From Prorocentrum cordatum (Eukaryota; Sar; Dinophyceae; Prorocentrales; Prorocentraceae): a DNA stretch of 20,000 nucleotides. The stretch covers positions 1-20,000 of the forward strand of contig CAUYUJ010007410.1 of the NCBI GenBank assembly GCA_963575745.1, given 5' to 3'. Under the pieces are notes generated by a model. It made no database searches. It was given only the letters and a program-made list of their open reading frames with translations, and was not told the origin of the DNA. The position numbers and the translations under genes are program-made. Of the stretch, positions 16,770 through 20,000 are shown piece after piece (position 1 is the first letter of the stretch; every line of letters starts with the position of its first letter).

Positions 16770-17110
16770 CATATACTCATCATGCTCATAATCCTTATCA
16801 CGGCTGTCCCATGCCTGGAGACACGGGGTGTCATACGTGACGGCCTCCCGGGCCCCATCGACCAGTCGCCACCCAAAAAGCTGGGCTGGCACGGTGGCGG
16901 GACTTGCCGCAGGCAGCTGGACAAAAGCAGACATCCAACCCGAACGCTTCGACGAATGAAAACCAAACCGACGACGATGTGTAAATTGACGGCCGTCCAC
17001 CAACCGCGGGAAACATCGTGCTGGCTCCGCTTTGCCTTCCCGCGGCTCGAAGGACTCTAGACAGCTCTTGCGCTGCTCCCAGTGGCGGCTGGGTGTCTCT
17101 GGAAACAGGG
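16770..17110. other. Island of complex sequence between microsatellites; no gene recognised
   Basis: About 330 bases of non-repetitive GC-moderate DNA separate the CAT tract from the GA tract. Its minus-strand frame reads through from the repeats on either side, but no domain is visible. Confidence 0.4.
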
Positions 17111-17114
17111 GGAG

Positions 17115-17133
17115 GGTAGGGAGAGAAAGAGGG

Positions 17134-17165
<32 letters not shown>

Positions 17166-17245
17166 CAACAACAGGGAGAGAGGGCCCTGAGAGAGAGAGA
17201 GAGGCAGAGAGAGAGGGAGAAAGAGAAAGAAAGAAAAAACAAGAG
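17115..17245. repeat. (GA)n-rich tract
   Basis: GAGAGA runs are interrupted by TATATATA, ACAACAACA and GGGCCC. The region is purine-rich on the plus strand. Confidence 0.9.
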
Positions 17246-17321
17246 AACCGTGACACCCTTGCCACACAATCCAACTCCTGACCCTTACGACTTCCACTGG
17301 TCCTTCTTGTTCTTCTTCTTC

Positions 17322-17542
17322 TTCTACTACTACTACTACTACTGCTACTACTGCTGCTGCTACTGCTACTACTACTACTACTGCTACTGCTACTTCTGCT
17401 GCTACTACTGCTACTACTACTACTACTACTACTACTACGACTATGATTATGACTACTACTACTACTATGATTATTACTACTACTACTACTACTATATACT
17501 ACTACGGCTGCTACTACTTCTACGACTACGACTACGACTACG

Positions 17543-17581
<39 letters not shown>

Positions 17582-17606
17582 GCTGCTGCTACTACTACTA
17601 CTACTG

Positions 17607-17694
<88 letters not shown>

Positions 17695-17704
17695 GGCTAC
17701 TACG

Positions 17705-17793
<89 letters not shown>

Positions 17794-17869
17794 GACTACG
17801 CCTACACCGATTATTACTGATACGACGCCGGCTACGACAACGACCATTACTCTTCTACTACTGCTACTG

Positions 17870-17913
<44 letters not shown>

Positions 17914-18162
17914 GTTTCTACTTCAAATAATACTCCAGTTTCTCCTACTCCTACTCCTACTCCTACTACTACTGCTTCTACCGCTACTACTTCCACTACT
18001 GCTACACTACTACTAACAATACTACGGATACTACCACTACGACTGCACTGGCTATTACCAAAACAGAGGTTATTACCAGTACTGCTACAAGGGCGACTGC
18101 TACTACTAGCACTGCAACTACGAAGACGATTTCAATCACGCCTACGACTACTACCAATGCCG

Positions 18163-18227
<65 letters not shown>

Positions 18228-18295
18228 GACCACTACCACCACTACTACCACTACTACCACTACGACTACAAATAATAAGACTAATAATAATACTG
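17322..18295. repeat. Long (TAC)n trinucleotide microsatellite field
   Basis: Nearly 1 kb is built of TAC triplets, with TGC, GAC and TTC variants and a few complex breaks (17815-17865, 17930-18160). The purest blocks are 17617-17695, 17702-17793 and 18164-18228. Every reading frame across it is a homopolymer-like artefact (Tyr, Thr, Leu on plus; Val, Ser on minus). Confidence 0.95.
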
Positions 18296-18709
18296 CTACG
18301 CGGAGTACAAGTGAGAATGCGATCATAACAATAATTCTGAAACCTGCTCGCAGGCAGTCCACCAGTCTTACTACTGCGAATACGGCGACTACGACTACGA
18401 CTACGAAAACAACTCATCTCACGAATGGAACTACAGCTACGACTAAAACGAACATGACGTTCTCTACGAATGCCGATACGTATACTAGCCTACCACTGAT
18501 TTGTGGGTCAAACTAGCACGATACGATCATTGCTAACCATATTACGAATACGTGTGCTGATACGAATCTTGGCACCTAGAGTGAAACTACTTCTACGACG
18601 AATGCTCACAACCATACGTACCCATGCCACGTGAGAGGCCGCGACGCCCGACCGATCCCGGATCCAACAACCCAGGGGGGGCTAAAACAGGGCTAGAATC
18701 GGGATAAAT
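18296..18709. other. Decayed triplet sequence, no gene
   Basis: ACTACGA and ACGAATNC triplets become progressively less regular to about 18600 and look like old microsatellite. Complex sequence follows. No coding signal is seen. Confidence 0.45.
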
Positions 18710-18762
18710 CGCTCCAGAGCGTTCCGGAGCGCTCTCAGAGCGTTCCGGAACGCTCTGGAGCG
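18710..18762. repeat. 53-base palindrome with perfect 18-bp stem
   Basis: The arms CGCTCCAGAGCGTTCCGG (18710-18727) and its exact reverse complement (18745-18762) enclose 17 bases. That spacer itself has a nested CGCTCT-C-AGAGCG hairpin. No T-run follows, so it is not a bacterial-type terminator. Confidence 0.9.
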
Positions 18763-18995
18763 GCCGCGGCGCCCAATACATCCTCCAAACCCGCCGATTC
18801 TCAGAGATTTCGAGTTACCCCGATCCGATTTGTATCCCGATCTTCGCGTCGTTTTAGGGGCAGCGGGAAACTGCGTCGCCCCACCCACTCCAACCGACTC
18901 GAGATCGGCCGGCCCACCCACAGATTCTCCAAACGCTGCTGGCACCGAGGCGTTGCGACTCTGCCTCGTTCGGCAACTGGTGTACACTCTGCGAA

Positions 18996-19138
18996 ATGCT
19001 TAAGAAATCATGGGTTAAGAAATTCATAGTCTCAGAACTTCAGTAAAAACCCAACATTTCCATTAAAATCTTAAGATTTACATTGAGACGTTAAGAATAA
19101 TCGAGACTATGGCCAAAAACTTAAGTTTTTTTAAGCAT
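18996..19138. mobile_element. MITE-like AT-rich element with terminal inverted repeats
   Basis: ATGCTTAA at 18996 pairs with TTAAGCAT at 19131, and ATAGTCTC at 19026 pairs with GAGACTAT at 19103. The sequence between each pair of arms also aligns with gaps, giving terminal inverted repeats of about 35-38 bases. The centre holds the perfect palindrome AAATCTTAAGATTT (19066-19079). The AT content is far above the flanks. No open frame of note and no clear target-site duplication are seen. Confidence 0.65.
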
Positions 19139-19275
19139 CCCCTCAGGTGTAGGGCCTTCCGGGTCTTCGCCGAGCGCCCGCCCGCCCGCGGACACCCCGC
19201 GGGCGCCCCGCGCCTTGGGGGGGGGGGGCATGCCGGATCTTCACGAGCCCACCGTTGAAGGGGCCCTGGGACACA

Positions 19276-19292
19276 CAAATAAACACACACAC

Positions 19293-19354
<62 letters not shown>

Positions 19355-19378
19355 ATACACACACACACACACACAAAT
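19276..19378. repeat. (CA)n microsatellite
   Basis: About 100 bases of CA dinucleotides with AAATAA and AATATA breaks. Confidence 0.95.
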
Positions 19379-19387
19379 AACAGGATT

Positions 19388-19504
19388 CCCCATGTTTTCA
19401 CGCATTTTCTGGGTTTTTGCCTTCCCCACCCCTTCCCATATTTTCCTATATTTTCTGGGGAATCGACGATTCATTGTGTCTGTGTGTGCTTTTTTCCCTC
19501 CTGA
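19388..19504. repeat. About 116-bp direct repeat, copy A
   Basis: It shares CCCATATTTTC, TTTTCTGGGTTTT, CTTCCCCACCCC and TTGTGTCTGTGTGT with 19728-19842 in the same order. It sits between the CA tract and a GC-rich block. Confidence 0.88.
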
Positions 19505-19590
19505 ACCGTGGGCGCCTCGTGGGCGCCCCGCGCTGGAGGGGCATGCCGAAGCTTCGCCGGGTGCCCGCCCGCGGACGGACCGCTGACCCG

Positions 19591-19680
19591 GGTCCGACCT
19601 AGGTCCGACCTAGGTCCGACCTAGGTCCGACCGAGGTCCGACCTAGGTCCGACCTAGGTCCGGCCTCAGTCCGACCGAAG
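19591..19680. repeat. 11-bp tandem array GGTCCGACCTA, block 1
   Basis: Eight or so head-to-tail units vary only at CCTA, CCGA and CCTCA. There are no spacers, so this is a satellite and not a CRISPR array. Confidence 0.93.
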
Positions 19681-19727
19681 TGAAGGGGAACTGGAACACA
19701 CAAATAGATACACACAAATAGAAATAT

Positions 19728-19842
19728 CCCCCATATTTTCCCATATTTTCTGGGTTTTGTCTTCCCCACCCCTCCCCATATTTTCCCATATTTTCTGGGG
19801 AGTCGACGATCAATTGTGTCTGTGTGTTTCTTTTCCTCCTGA
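19728..19842. repeat. About 116-bp direct repeat, copy B
   Basis: It is the second copy of 19388-19504, 340 bases downstream, preceded by a shorter ACACACAAATA segment and followed again by the 11-bp array. Confidence 0.88.
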
Positions 19843-19844
19843 CG

Positions 19845-20000
19845 AAGTCCGACCGAAGTCCGACCGAGGTCCGACCTAGGTCCGGCCTCAGTCCGACCGA
19901 AGTCCGACCGAAGTCCGACCTAGGTCCGACCGAGGTCCGACCGAGGTCCGACCGAGGTCCGACCGAGGTCCGGCCTCAGTCCGACCGAGGTCCGGCCTCA
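19845..20000. repeat. 11-bp tandem array, block 2, continues past the right edge
   Basis: The same 11-bp unit as 19591-19680 appears in CCGA, CCTA and CCTCA variants and is still running at the last base of the window. Confidence 0.93.

Noticed and set aside
16831-17930. Poly-Val, poly-Tyr and poly-Leu frames of up to 338 residues
   Set aside because: They are direct translations of the TAC and GA tracts.
19591-20000. CRISPR-like array
   Set aside because: The 11-bp units are head to tail without spacers, which is satellite structure.

Overview
The window looks like nuclear DNA of a dinoflagellate, probably a large GC-rich, repeat-laden genome such as those of Prorocentrum or the Suessiales. 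This is inferred from the style of the retroelement proteins, the abundance of simple and minisatellite repeats, and the lack of any ordinary host gene. The species cannot be told from the sequence alone.

Positions 1-6,320, minus strand, hold the only well-preserved coding region: most of a DIRS-like (tyrosine-recombinase) retrotransposon. In transcription order it has a 113-residue Cys-rich single-membrane-span protein, a 473-residue Gag-like protein with an RG-rich tail, and a very long pol frame. The pol frame opens with an ATG at 4559 that overlaps the Gag stop, and stays open for 1,519 codons until it runs off the left edge. Pol carries reverse transcriptase, RNase H and, at the far end, a methyltransferase resembling cytosine-C5 enzymes. 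A tyrosine recombinase is encoded in a different frame inside the RNase H to methyltransferase interval. RT-RH-MT with an overlapping recombinase is the known DIRS-1 layout. The C5-like rather than Dam-like methyltransferase, the Cys-rich membrane protein and a GDP-repeat insertion in RNase H are the notable points.

Positions 6,320-11,100 hold an AT-rich island, degenerate arrays built on a GACGGCCCAAGA-like core, a roughly 258-bp repeat with one partial second copy and a dispersed 86-bp part, and a frameshifted RNase H relic of a second retroelement on the minus strand (9606-10176). About 2 kb (7.5-9.6 kb) has no gene I can recognise.

Positions 11,100-20,000 are almost wholly repetitive. 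They contain CCT, ATC, CAT, GA, TAC and CA microsatellites, tandem minisatellites with 63-bp, 82-bp, about 70-bp, 30-bp and 11-bp units, duplicated GC-rich blocks, a cluster of alternating inverted repeats (12.3-12.5 kb), a perfect 18-bp-stem hairpin (18.71 kb) and a 143-bp MITE-like element (19.0 kb). Many long open frames here are only translated microsatellites. I see no rRNA, tRNA, CRISPR array or credible host protein gene.
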